Shown piece after piece: positions 48,160-58,632 of a stretch of 64,000 nt of DNA. Each line of letters starts with the position of its first letter. Position 1 is the stretch's first letter. The translations under genes were made by a program, and so were the position numbers. Source of the stretch: Sceloporus undulatus (taxonomy: Eukaryota > Chordata > Lepidosauria > Squamata > Phrynosomatidae); the NCBI RefSeq assembly GCF_019175285.1, contig NC_056524.1, forward strand, positions 100,247,063 to 100,311,062, in the 5' to 3' direction. The notes under the pieces are model-generated. The model worked only from the letters and a program-made list of their open reading frames with translations. It was not told the origin of the DNA and did not search any database.

Positions 48160-49340
48160 CCATCCTCACAGCCAGTAGTCTGGACAAACTGTCAAGACGA
48201 TGACTGAGCAGTTCAGCACTGAACCTGCCATATATTCCCCTTAGAATGGTTTAAATAAAACCACATTTTGCTCCAGTTCTTCCAGAATTCTCCGGGGGGC
48301 TGTTTGCACATGCATCCCACTATGCCGCCTGTCACTGCCGCTGCAAATTACACCCTCTGAAGTTGGAACAAGGCACTCAGCCATGTGATTGAGGATGGGC
48401 ACCTCATTTTCAGCTTCGGAAGGGAGTGTCCAACTGAGATGGTGGACAGCACAGCAGGATGCGTGTACAAACAGCTGTGCGTCATCGCTCCAGTAGTGCC
48501 AGGTAACAGGAGGACATCAGGACAACTTTAGGTCAGGAATGCTCCAGGCTGCTCCTGGAGTATTCTGGCAGTGTGAACCTAGCTGTAACCTGAACAAACA
48601 GAGAGGTATAGCCTGGAACTGGTATAGAACAAAAGGCACCCTACCACAGTCTGAGGGTGGATGTATCTTGCCATCGCTGACTTACAGACATACAATAACT
48701 TACTGGGAGCACATCATGGGCAACATGAACCCATGGGGGAGCTGTGACTAGTCGGAGTGTGCTACTGCTTCAAAGCAATTATGAGCCTGAAGAGATTATC
48801 ACAAGATACTACTGAAAAATAAATGGTCTGCATCCATTGAAGCTATATTTTCAATCTCTTTAATATTGGGGAATACCCTTCATTCTATATTCACAAAGAC
48901 TTCCATGGACATGGAGTCATTTTATGCCCTCGAATAACATTATAGTTCCCATAGGATCAAAACACACCCCAGAAGTACCAGTAACTCTATTCAAATTTTT
49001 AAAAAATTCTGTGGGAGATGAGGTTAGTTGCATTAAAATAAAAAAGTAATCTTAGCTTGCAATTGTGAAAGGATCAAATGCATATGGTTTGTACAAGAAG
49101 AAAAGGTGATTTTAAAACAAGAATAAAAATAACAATAAATAATAAAGGGATAAAATGGGATTAATGTACTGCTCTGAACAGTTTTTACTATTTTAAATTA
49201 CAACTCGGTTTGTTTTTAATGGATGAACACACAATATTATAGCCTTGAGACCTTAGGATTCCTTGGACAGAGAACTAGAAGGCATGTTCAAATCAAGAGA
49301 CATTTATTAAACTCAAAATACCATTAAATATGCAAAAGGA
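48160..49340. other. Noncoding stretch, possible worn MITE
   Basis: About 48280-48580 has a loose inverted pairing (CAGAATTCTCCGGGGGGCTG at the left, CTGGAGTATTCTGGCAG at the right) suggesting an eroded MITE. Otherwise nothing recognised. Confidence 0.3.
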
Positions 49341-49364
49341 TCCTGGAGCATCTTTGAGATAACT

Positions 49365-49485
49365 GAGTGAAACTGAGGGATCTGGGAGTCCTAATAGACC
49401 GTAAGTTGAACATGAGCCAACAGTGCGATGCTGCAGCTAAAAAGCCAATGTGATTCTGAGCTGCATCAACAGAGGCATAGGCCCA
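49365..49485 (+). mobile_element. CR1-type LINE fragment
   Basis: CTGAGGGATCTGGGAGTCCT, TAAGTTGAACATGAGCCAAC and GCATCAACAGAGGCATAGG encode the GDLGVL(V)DRKLNMSQQ-like post-RT region of CR1, on the plus strand. Confidence 0.8.
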
Positions 49486-49544
49486 AAACCAACAGCCCAG
49501 TAAAGTCACTACTCTCCAAGATGAAGAGGAACCATTGTTGAGCA

Positions 49545-49740
49545 CCCTTTGGGTTCAGCCAGTCAACCAATTACAAACCCATTTAACAGTTGCCTTGTCT
49601 AGCCCACATTTTACTAGTTTGTTTGCAAGCATGTCATGGGGAACCTTGTCAAAGGCCTTACTGAAATCAAGGTATGCAATATCCACAGCATTCCCATCTT
49701 CTACCAAGCTGGTAATTTTATCAAAAAGAAAAAGAAAAAA
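49545..49740 (-). mobile_element. CR1-type LINE reverse-transcriptase fragment
   Basis: Minus-strand frame reads AVDIAYLDFSKAFDKVPHDM then GLDKATVKWVCNWLTG, the conserved (Y)LDFSKAFDxVPH block of CR1 reverse transcriptase. It lies head-on to the adjacent plus-strand CR1 fragment, so the two are separate insertions or a rearranged copy. Confidence 0.85.
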
Positions 49741-49829
49741 AGAGATCAGATTAGTCTGGTATGACGTCTGGGTAAGTACTGTATGTATAGGATCCAGGTG
49801 CATGCCAGTTTACACATGAAATTGGAGCC

Positions 49830-51470
49830 ACAGTATGTCATGGAACTGTATCTTGTGTAAATCCATACCTAAGAAGTATTTTAATAGGAATATGAAATAA
49901 AATTAGAAATTAGAGAGGGATCTCCCTGGAGTTAGCAGGTATTTAGCAACTGAAAGGGTATGCTAATGAACAGCTCAGTATCATACAGGCTATAATAAGA
50001 AAACTTCTCTGTCCTTAAGAAGTAACTCAAGTAGAAATGTAGGTCACATCAAATCACCAGTGCCAACTTGTGCGGAATGGGGAAAGCAGCAAAAATGCCT
50101 CTTATACCTTCCATCTCTCATGTTCTTTTATGATTATAGAAATTACAATTCTGCCTAACCTAATGATTCTCATGAATGACACAGGTTTTCTTGCCTTCGT
50201 GAAACCATCTTCTTGAGTAATATTCAAAATGCTAGTAAACCAACTGAATCAATGGGATTTGAATATAAATGCTGTGTGTACGTGTGTGTGTATGCCTGTG
50301 TATAGATAGATACAGATATAATGGGTCTCTCTTGTTGAGATGAGCAAACCAGCCATTTGTTAGGATTATCAGTTAGAAGTTGTTGAACTGCCACTCCCAT
50401 CAGCCTAGCAATAAAAATGGAGAGGAATCATGAGAACTGCAGTCTAGCAACCTGGGAGGGCCACAAGTTGGCCACTTTCAATTTAGTTCCATGAACAGCT
50501 TAATATGTTGTAGAAGTATTTAGCATTCAGTGCTAACCTTGAAACCAAGCAATCAACCCTACTTCATGCTATCAACCATGTACTAAGCCTAAAAGGTGAT
50601 CAACATGGAAGCAAGTCTAGATAGTGAATGTCTGTCCTCCTGGAAGCTACTTTATTCACCAGGTAGTACTCCTAGTGTATTTTGTTACAAATATCTGATC
50701 CCCTCATAATTCAAGGTGGCACCAACTACCATGAGACACATCACAGTAACTGAGCACATGTATTTAGACAATAGAAAGTTTTAACTGGAAAAGATTAAAT
50801 ATATATTGGGAGATATATTTCCTTTAAAAAAGCAGGTAAGTCATGGCCCTTTTCCTTTATCCAATATACATGAAAAGGCTTTATACATTTTATATTGAAA
50901 ACAGACACCTTTACCTACTTTTTGAAAGCAGGCTCTTCTTTCCTAACACAGAGATGGCATTTAAAATACTTTTAAGATTTGATAGGCCTGACAGAAGGAA
51001 GTTTAGAGAAATATATATGTATATATATATGGTTCCATGCTTTAATTTATGGTTACCCACTAACATCTATAGAGCTTAGAAAAGAATAAGCATGTGGAAA
51101 GTTGTATGAAGGGGCATCAAATTGGAATAGTTATGTTTGAGGATGCTACCACTGGTTCAGGCTTTAAAGATACCAAATACTGAACACTCTTGGGCTGATG
51201 GAGCCTAACCTTGTATTACTTTAATTATTTTAAGTCACTATTTTTAGAAAGTCAAAATTTATTTAGAAAGGTAGTTAATACATTTTAAAATAAAGCTGTC
51301 ACATTGACTCTGTTAGTTTTTAGCAGACCTAGGGTGTCATTTTGTTTTGAACACAGTCAACCTTGGTTCCAACATATAGACATTCATTTTCACACAAGTA
51401 TGGAGAGAGGAAATACATTTGCGTTTTTGTTGTTTTGCACTATAAAGTTGTCTTCGACATATTGCAAGCC
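49830..51470. other. Noncoding stretch with minor MITE trace
   Basis: A worn hAT-like fragment with GCCACTCCCATCAGCC and GGAGGGCCACAAGTTGGCC lies at about 50380-50476. Nothing gene-like. Confidence 0.35.
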
Positions 51471-51479
51471 TATCAATGG

Positions 51480-52080
51480 GAAACCCCAAAACTGACTATT
51501 ATTAACAAGTTTGCTTAGGTCTTGCAAACTCAGGGCTGTGCCTTCTTTGACTGAGTCTATCCATCTGTAATGAGATCTTCCTTTTCTCCTGCTGCCTTCC
51601 ACATCACAGAGCATTATGGTCTTTTCCTTTACTAAAGTCATGCTGTCTTCAGTATATTCAAAACATGACAACCTCAGTTTAATCATTCTGGCTTTAATGG
51701 AAGTTCAAGCTTGATTTACTCTCAGACCCAACTGTCTTTATGTTCATGGTATCCACAGAACTCTCCTCCAGCATCACATTTCAGGTTTTTCCTCCTATCA
51801 GCTTTTTTTCACCGTCAGACTTTCACAACCATACATAGGCCTGTTACAGACAGCCAAAATAAAGCTGCTTCGAGTCCTTAGGGCTGGAGCGTGGCTTTGG
51901 TGAGACTTCTGGACTCTTAGGATGCATGCATCATTGAAACACCATACCTCCACTGTGACTCGAAGCAGCTTTATTTTGGCTGTCTGTAACAGGCTGTGAG
52001 CATCATACAAAACACCCTTGTTGGCCTCATTTACCAGTTTAAAACAATTCCATTTTTTCCTATTCTATCCTGACAATGGC
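51480..52080 (-). mobile_element. RTE/BovB-type LINE 3' part, split by a MITE
   Basis: Minus strand encodes EKTIMLCDVEGSRRKGRSHY, RWIDSVKEGTALSLQDLSKL and, further upstream, sequence with CACAACCATACATA / GAGCATCATACAAAACACCC around the inserted element at 51838-51995. Confidence 0.75.
51838..51995. mobile_element. Fold-back MITE nested in BovB, internally shortened
   Basis: Ends GGCCTGTTACAGACAGCC and GGCTGTCTGTAACAGGCT match the copies at 41469 and 41952, but it is about 75 bp shorter: most of one internal arm is missing. Confidence 0.8.
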
Positions 52081-52265
52081 TTCTTGTTCAGCATCAAGAC
52101 AAATGAATGTTGTAGCACACCCATTTCCTTAACAACAATCCACAGATCAGCATAAATTTTCATGACCTTTCCAGTGGTTCTCAAACGTTTTATCCTTGTG
52201 ACGCCCTTTACATCTACATGTGGATGTCATGTCACCTGCTTGACACAGCATATGAATTTTTTTAT

Positions 52266-52353
52266 ATACAGTAATGGAAATTGAGCATCCAGAAATTTTG
52301 GTATCCACAGCAGGTCCTAGAAGCAAACCCTAAAAAATTCCAAGGACTCACTG
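52266..52353. mobile_element. Tigger/pogo-like MITE family A, right end only
   Basis: GGAAATTGAGCATCCAGAAA, TTGGTATCCACAGCAGGTCC and end CAAGGACTCACTG before TA (52354-52355). Confidence 0.7.
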
Positions 52354-52523
52354 TACATTTTCTTTTGCATTGTGCTCATTTACACATGAATATTCCTTCT
52401 GGGAATAGAGTACTGGCTTCTCATGAGAATAAACCTAATTATTCTGCCTCACTGTATTATGCGATGAGCAAGTACAGTATATTTATAAGGGATTTTAAAA
52501 AGGCCACCACAATAATACAGTTT

Positions 52524-52835
52524 GGCACTTTACAGACGGGCCCTATGGGGCGCCGTCGTTACATGCGAGGGGCAGCGCTTCCAGACGCAACTCGTCCCTC
52601 ACACGTGACAAAGGTGTCAAAATGGCGGCACCCTATACACATGGGCGCTGCCATTTTGACGTGATGGACACTTAGCGTCCGCACATCACGGCGCCATTAT
52701 GGTGCACTATGGCATCATAATCGCGCCATAGAAAGAAACCGCTTTTGCAGGTTCTTTTTGCTGCGTGAGGGAGCCACGCAGTTTGTCAGCTGTGGCTCCC
52801 TCACGTAGCAAAGCAAGGCGCCGGGAGACCGTCCT
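52524..52835. mobile_element. CpG-rich MITE-like element
   Basis: A block about 310 bp long that is far richer in CpG than its flanks, beginning GGCACTTTACAGACGGGCCC and ending CAAGGCGCCGGGAGACCGTCC. The ends are imperfectly complementary (ACGGGCCC...GGCGCC with GGCGCCGGGAGACCGT), and the interior holds CAAAATGGCGGC paired with GCTGCCATTTTG. Family unknown; ends recall the TTACAGAC group. Confidence 0.6.
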
Positions 52836-53071
52836 TGATTTCATAGATAAGACCTACCTAAATTTTAATCTCCTAGAGAAAATAATACCCAAGATGAAAT
52901 AGTTCAGGACACATAAGTACTTATGGAGATATATTTTATTTTGTAAAAATATGTTAACCAGAAATTGCTAGGATTGTTTTTCATTATAGCATTTTTAATA
53001 ATCAGCAGCTTCAGTTATTTAGTGCATAAACAAAACAATGTTCACAGGAATGAAGAGGATTGGGGCAGGGG

Positions 53072-53168
53072 GAACCAACATCACAATCTCTTTATTCCAG
53101 TCCAGTTAATTTGAGGTGCCAATGCATTTAACTTTACCCATGATGGTTGTTTCATGTAATAGGGAGCT
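53072..53168 (-). terminator. COA5: COA5 3' UTR and polyadenylation signal
   Basis: Downstream of the stop codon on the minus strand lies a short 3' UTR with a canonical AATAAA at 53091-53096 (seen as TTTATT on the plus strand), about 73 bases after the stop. The cleavage point is taken as about 20 bases beyond. Further AT-rich signals near 52930 could serve a longer form. Confidence 0.65.
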
Positions 53169-53210
53169 TCAGTATCCCTTTCTTCCTCTGAATCTCGCTC
53201 TGTTATCCAG
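53169..53210 (-). CDS. COA5: COA5 exon 3 (C-terminus)
   Basis: Encodes LDNRARFRGRKGY and a TGA stop (53169-53171). This is the highly conserved basic tail of COA5/PET191 and, from memory, is identical to the human C-terminus. The acceptor is a TTCTTCTTCTTC-type pyrimidine tract ending AAAAG (AG at 53211-53212). The exon joins exon 2 in phase 0. Intron 2 (53211-56407) is 3.2 kb and holds a CA microsatellite, a perfect hairpin and one arm of an exact inverted repeat. Confidence 0.95.
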   Translation of the reverse strand: MDNRARFRGRKGY

Positions 53211-53389
53211 CTTTTAAGAAGAAGAAGAACATTACATTAGTATTATAATATTCTAATAAAACAACTGCTACTTTTCCATCATTGCTGTCTTACAAAAAGA
53301 AAATAATAAAAAGGACATCATTAAGAATATTACCTAGATTGCACATCTTGACATAACCGCAAAGAAGTAGTTGTGTATATATGTATGTG

Positions 53390-53394
<5 letters not shown>

Positions 53395-53422
<28 letters not shown>
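53395..53422. repeat. CA microsatellite in COA5 intron 2
   Basis: About 14 CA units preceded by TATGTGTATATA. Confidence 0.95.
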
Positions 53423-54308
53423 TATTGCTTCCTCCTTAAAATGGCTTACATAAAAATAAAATAATTATAGTCCAATAAAATTAATATACAGCAAAAACAG
53501 CAAATTTACCTTCTCCCCAGTTATTTACACAAGTCACTTAGCTTTCAAGGCCACCTAAATTCAACAATTTTGTAGGACAGCCACACAAAAGTCACTGCAA
53601 CTGTGGAAACAACTCAAAAAGCCCCTTCCCCAGATCTTAATAACTTTACCTCACATAAAAGAAGCTGTGCCTGATCAAAGGATCTGAACCAGGCTGGAGT
53701 TGAAATAATTCAAAAGTGATTTAAATAATGATTTAAATCACTTCTCTGAAGCACTCAGTTGTAATTATTTAAAACTCAGTTTAAATCATTAGAGAGGAAG
53801 CTTTTATGTAGTCATAATTTTTGGTAGACGCACATTATTGTTTAACACCCTTTTAATACATACTCAGAGATGTAGTTTCATTAGAAAATAGGTACACAAC
53901 ACACTGAGCAATTTTTCTGAATTGCTGTCAAATTAATGTTCAAATTGTCAGCAAATACATTCACTTGCATTTATATTTGACTACTCTTTCTTGTTCAGAT
54001 CAACTCCATCTCCTGAAATTCCATCTCCTGTTCATTGCCCTTCTCTATCTTTGCATTTAGAGAGGAGTAAGGCCTTGTGGGAAAGAGCTTGAACGTTGAA
54101 TAGGCCAGATCAAGTTATCTCCTATTTCCATAAACTGTTAAATGTGTCAATAGACACAATTAAAAGCTGTATAGTTAGTATCCATAATGACACCTTTGAC
54201 CTAAAATATTTATTTTACTAATTTTTAATGACATCATATTAAATTTTCAATTCAGATTTTTAAAATTTTAATTATTGATTTATGCATCAGTCCTGATCTT
54301 AGCAAAAT

Positions 54309-54351
54309 GATCCCTCAGCCTGTCACCTATCAGGTGACAGGCTGAGGGATC
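54309..54351. repeat. Perfect 20-bp-arm hairpin in COA5 intron 2
   Basis: Arms 54309-54328 and 54332-54351 (GATCCCTCAGCCTGTCACCT and its exact complement) with a 3-base loop. No transposon ends recognised at its borders. Confidence 0.95.
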
Positions 54352-54484
54352 TTGCATGAGCTGTAATTTTGGAAATTTCCATGTAAAACAATTATCCTAT
54401 TCAGTCTTCAAAGGTTATGAAAGCATGAATAAACATAGCTAAATTATTCAAAGATGGTCAGGTTATGTATCAGAGGTGTACCTG

Positions 54485-54640
54485 CATTTTTTTATTTCAT
54501 TTATATCACGCCTTTCTCCCCAGAGGGACCCAAAGCGGCTCACACATTAAAAAAACCTTTAAAAGTATTATAAAGTGTGAACAATGAAAACATCTATATA
54601 TAAAATCACACAAAATATATACTTAAGGAGCCCTCTGCTG
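54485..54640 (-). mobile_element. LINE 3'-end-like repeat, left arm of an exact inverted repeat
   Basis: 156 bp that is the exact reverse complement of 58170-58325. The 3' part (GAGCCGCTTTGGGTCCCTCT, AGGCGTGATATAAATGAAAT, A-rich end) has the look of an L2/CR1-type 3' tail. It lies in COA5 intron 2, 1.77 kb downstream (in gene direction) of exon 2. Confidence 0.85.
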
Positions 54641-55701
54641 GTGCTACTATTTTTCATGAGAGGTCTAAGGCTTTGAACAAGCCCAAGTCCTACACCACAC
54701 AAAGTAGGTACTGTATAATCATAGCTCCCCTAGTGCAGTGGGATTACCCACCAGCATCATTTTTAGAATCAACTTTCTTATCTCAGAGAGGGAAAATGTA
54801 TGACTCCCCAACAGCTCTTGCCAGGACAAACCAGCAAAACCAATCGTAATGGATGATGACAACTGCAGTCCAACAACATCTGGAGGGCAACAGGCTTCCT
54901 ACCCCTGATCTTATTTCATTCAAATGCCCACTTGTCTGACAGTGATTTAGGCCAAGGTCTCTTCTCCTGGATGCTTAGATTTTAAAGAGGGAGTGAGAAA
55001 GCCAAATATCATTAACATTCTTGACAATTCCCAACTCTGAAGCACTAGATCATCTCTTCCCATAATTAACACCACTAAGCCTTGCAATACCCAGCACTGT
55101 AAATGTTTATGTGCCGAACTAATCGATCCACTCACCCTCACATTCTGAATTTAATCAGACAAAGCTATTTAAATAATTGAGCAACATGTACAGACATTCT
55201 GACATAATGTTCTCCAGAAGAAACCTATGGCCTATGTTGCCAGCAGATACTACCAAGGGCTATCGTACTGTGAGATCAGAATGCTCAGACATTTCTGAAG
55301 CCGTAGTGGGATTCCTCTGGCAGGAGGAAAAGGAGAAACAGGGATATTCACCTCTCCATCCTTCCCTTTGTCCCAAATTTATTTCCCTCTGAAGGCAAAG
55401 AATTGGAGAGAAACATTTAGATCAGCTATATAGCTAATCAAAATGCTTCCCTGTGTTGGAGATATGATGGAGGGCAAGAAGGCCATAAAATTGAGTATTC
55501 ACAACCTCCCTCAATCTGCCCATATCATGCTACCAAGAATTCTCTCTCAGGCAGGCACCACCATAGGGCAGAGATGGCAGAGGATCCAAGACTGGCTCTC
55601 TTCCACCCAACTAAGAAATCTCTGTCCTTTTGAGGTGAAATTCAGTTTAGCACAAGGCCCCTTGGTATGGTGTCCTGAGAGTCACATGTAAGAAGCTTTA
55701 A

Positions 55702-55737
55702 ATTCTTAGACCTCTGCTTTGTAAGAGGTCTAAGAAT
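55702..55737. repeat. 14-bp-arm hairpin in COA5 intron 2
   Basis: ATTCTTAGACCTCT and its complement around an 8-base loop. Confidence 0.85.
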
Positions 55738-56407
55738 CAGTAGAGATTATTTTAACAGATACAGATTACTCATCAAGATTAATACACCCTAAACCAGGCT
55801 GAAATCCATAATAGAAGAGTTAAGAAAGGGTGTGTTTATTAATTATGCGCCTTTACTTCATGGCAGACTAACCAGCTACTAATTTTCTACTGTAAAAGAC
55901 TTGAAGGTGCATACATGCATACACACGCCCTACAATTTTAGCCTTCTGTTCACCTGATCCTGGGAATGTGCTGGCTTCAGGACACCAGCAATGGAAGATA
56001 AATGTACCCCTTTACTTTCTCTTATAAAACCATGTCATTCCCAGAGTCCAGAAAAGTAATTATGTCATATGACACCACAGAGCTTTTTATCTCACGATTT
56101 TCAGTTCAATACTGATTAAAAGCTCAAATGTAGATAAAAATAGGTGTGTCTTCATCACTTGATTAATTTTACAGTGTGGTTAACTCACCACATCTTGGTA
56201 CACGATATTTATTTAAGATGTTACAGCAACCTTCGCCAGTTTTTCTATGGCCAAATCTTTCAGTTCTCAATGAAGCAGTAAACTAAATTATGCATAAAAT
56301 AAAGCTACAGCAAGAATATTAACATAAAAGGTGTTGTTGGTGTTTCATAAGTGTACTTCTTTTTTTAAGAAAATTAAAATAATTTGCAATAGAAAATACC
56401 AACTCAC

Positions 56408-56491
56408 CATTGATCGTTTGCATTCAAAAAATGAAACTAGCAAACCTCTGCAATGACCTTCCTTCAAGCAAAGTTTTGGGCTTTTCCCTTC
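56408..56491 (-). CDS. COA5: COA5 exon 2 (second CX9C motif)
   Basis: 84 bases, 28 codons (residues 35-62), beginning EGKSPKLCLKEGHC and ending FFECKRSM. It supplies Cys42, Cys48 and Cys58; Cys48 and Cys58 form the second CX9C pair. Acceptor TATCTTTTGTGACAG, donor GTGAGT, both canonical; phase 0 at each side. Compared with my memory of human COA5, the segment between the two cysteines is changed (RGLLVSFFE here against NSLKYAFFE), and the residue matching human Ala53, whose change to Pro is reported in COX deficiency, is Ser here. Confidence 0.95.
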
Positions 56492-57012
56492 CTGTCACAA
56501 AAGATATCAAAGTAAGCACTCAACATATTTATTCAAGCAGACATAGAAATGTGATTTTATTCATTTATACAACACCTTTCAAAATAAATTCTGGCCAAGG
56601 CAGCTTGCAATATGACCAAAACTAACATTAAAGAAGAATTAAAAGAACATATGAACAATATAAAGGCAATAAGGCTTCCTCACAGAAACCCTTGAAGAAG
56701 AAAAAGCTCTTCCAATATGTCTAAAAATGTAGAATTCCTCAGGCCAGGGAGATATTTCTAGAGAGACTCCATTGGAAAGCTTCTATTTCTGGTCATTCCA
56801 GTTTTTAAATTAAGACAGGGCCAGAAGATGGGAGTCTCCAAAGCCTGTCTCAGGACTTGGACAGGTCCACATTGGTACAGTATGCCATTTTACATAGATG
56901 GCAGCAGATAAAAGTATTTTCTTATCAGAGAAGGTAATAAGGAAATGCTGTGTTCTAATCTGGCAGCTGCAGTGGATTCAGACTGTTCTTGTCAAATAGA
57001 CAGAAATAGGCA

Positions 57013-57222
57013 GAAATAATCCAGGTGGACACCACTTTAACTGCCATGGCTGAATGCTATCTAATTCTGGGAATCGTAGTTTTGTGAGACATTTAGCCTT
57101 CTTGGTCAGAGAGCTCTGGCGCCACAACAAGCTACAATTCCCAGAATCCCACAGCACTGAGCCAAAGCAGTTAAAGCAGTGCCAACCTGGATTACTTCTG
57201 CAGTGCAGATGCAGTCCAAGAT
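57013..57222. mobile_element. Palindromic MITE (PAL family) in COA5 intron 1
   Basis: Left arm GGCAGAAATAATCCAGGTGG...CACTTTAACTGCCATGGCTG; right arm AGCAGTTAAAGCAG...CTGGATTACTTCTGCAGTGC. The centre contains GCTACAATTCCCAGAATCCC, a ZNF143-like sequence. Confidence 0.85.
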
Positions 57223-57340
57223 ATAAACATTATTTCTAACTTCAGAAGCCTTAATTATAACTCTCTTTGAAATAACATCTTTGTTAGAAACAATATTGAA
57301 AACATGTAGTCTCTTTCTTCATCACTAGTCAGAGTGACAA

Positions 57341-58031
57341 GCTTGGGTCCAGATTACTTGAAAGATCATTATCAGTCTTAGAGCTTTACAGACACACTGC
57401 AGAAATAATCCAGTTTGAGACTGCTTTAACTGCCCTGGCTCAATGCTAGGGAATTCTGGGAATTGTAGTTTTGTGAGACATTTAGCCATCTGTCAGAGAA
57501 CTCTGGTGCCACAATAAACTACAATTCTCAGGATTCACTAGTATTGATCCAGGGCAGTTAAAGTGGTCCAAAATGCTTTTAAAAACTGCCTGGGTAGGGT
57601 TTTAATTGTGCAGTGCTGTTTTTAAGCTTGGTTTATAGTCTTTTAAGAAATGTTCATGTTTAATGTTTTAACTTTATAAATTGTTTAATCACTATTTATA
57701 CTTTTAGTTATCTGTATCATACCTCTCTTCAGATACTCTTCATCAGGAAGAGATCCGACACACTACCACTCTTGATGCCTTTAAAAAGGTGGTCAAAATG
57801 GACCGACCTTTCCCATCAGTGATATGGATTGCCCTTTGATCTACCCCAAGATGCCTTGCTTCAACTATTTTTATTTTAATCAATTTTAACCTGTATTTTA
57901 GAGTGTTGTTATTTTACGGTAGTTTAAGATAAGGGGATAAGGGACTATGTAATTTTAGTTGTGTATGTATTATTGTAACCTGCCTAGATCTTTCCAGAGA
58001 GGCGGGATATAATTAAAACTTATTATTATTA
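57341..58031 (+). mobile_element. L2-type LINE 3' end, split by a PAL MITE, in COA5 intron 1
   Basis: Starts with sequence encoding LGPDYLKDHYQS (the LGPGYLKDRL block of L2), is interrupted at 57381, resumes with TTTAAAAACTGCCTGGG, and ends in GAGAGGCGGGATATAATTAA and an ATT tail. Opposite in orientation to COA5. Confidence 0.75.
57381..57569. mobile_element. Palindromic MITE (PAL family) nested in L2
   Basis: CACACTGCAGAAATAATCCA...CTGCTTTAACTGCCCTGGCT pairs with AGGGCAGTTAAAGTGG. The segment 57449-57469 reads, on the minus strand, ACTACAATTCCCAGAATTCC, a close ZNF143-type match; a second, weaker one is at 57522-57540. Confidence 0.85.
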
Positions 58032-58169
58032 TAACATTGAGGGAAAGACTATAGTCCTATCCACACTTTCTTGAGAGAAGGTTCACTGACTGATATTGGG
58101 TGGTGGCACTAGAATCTTAAATACACCTGTTTTGAATTTCTATTGTGTTAACATGATGAGGCTTATTTC

Positions 58170-58325
58170 CAGCAGAGGGCTCCTTAAGTATATATTTTGT
58201 GTGATTTTATATATAGATGTTTTCATTGTTCACACTTTATAATACTTTTAAAGGTTTTTTTAATGTGTGAGCCGCTTTGGGTCCCTCTGGGGAGAAAGGC
58301 GTGATATAAATGAAATAAAAAAATG
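58170..58325 (+). mobile_element. LINE 3'-end-like repeat, right arm of an exact inverted repeat
   Basis: Starts CAGCAGAGGGCTCCTTAAGT and ends GAAATAAAAAAATG; base-for-base the complement of 54485-54640 over all 156 positions. It lies in COA5 intron 1, 1.68 kb upstream of exon 2. Confidence 0.85.
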
Positions 58326-58425
58326 TCATATGGTTCTCCCTTAAAATTCAGTAAAGAAGGCAGGCGATAAGTTTGGACCTCCATCCTCCAGCAACATGTC
58401 ACAGTTAGTCTAGGAATATATATAG

Positions 58426-58433
58426 AGTCTAAG

Positions 58434-58478
<45 letters not shown>

Positions 58479-58616
58479 GATCTAAGAATGACATATTTAA
58501 ATAAAATATCTATGTGCAAGAAATAGTACTGCTCTACTTTTGGTTATTATAGACTAATTTGGCTATGAGAGCATAGAGTATTTCAAGGAAAAAATAGAGA
58601 TGGTGACCCTGTAAAA
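58426..58616. repeat. Copy 1 of a tandem duplication in COA5 intron 1
   Basis: Begins with a CT run then a TA run, followed by GACATATTTAAATAAAATAT, CTATGTGCAAGAAATAGTAC and AGACTAATTTGGCTATGAGA. The same order recurs at 59012-59199, about 586 bp downstream. Confidence 0.85.
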
Positions 58617-58632
58617 GCTAAAAACACTCATA

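Noticed and set aside
49365-49740. Head-on CR1 fragments read as a twin-priming (5' inversion) product
   Set aside because: For twin priming the inverted 5' part should lie upstream of the 3' part; here the order is the other way round, so two separate insertions or a later rearrangement fit better.
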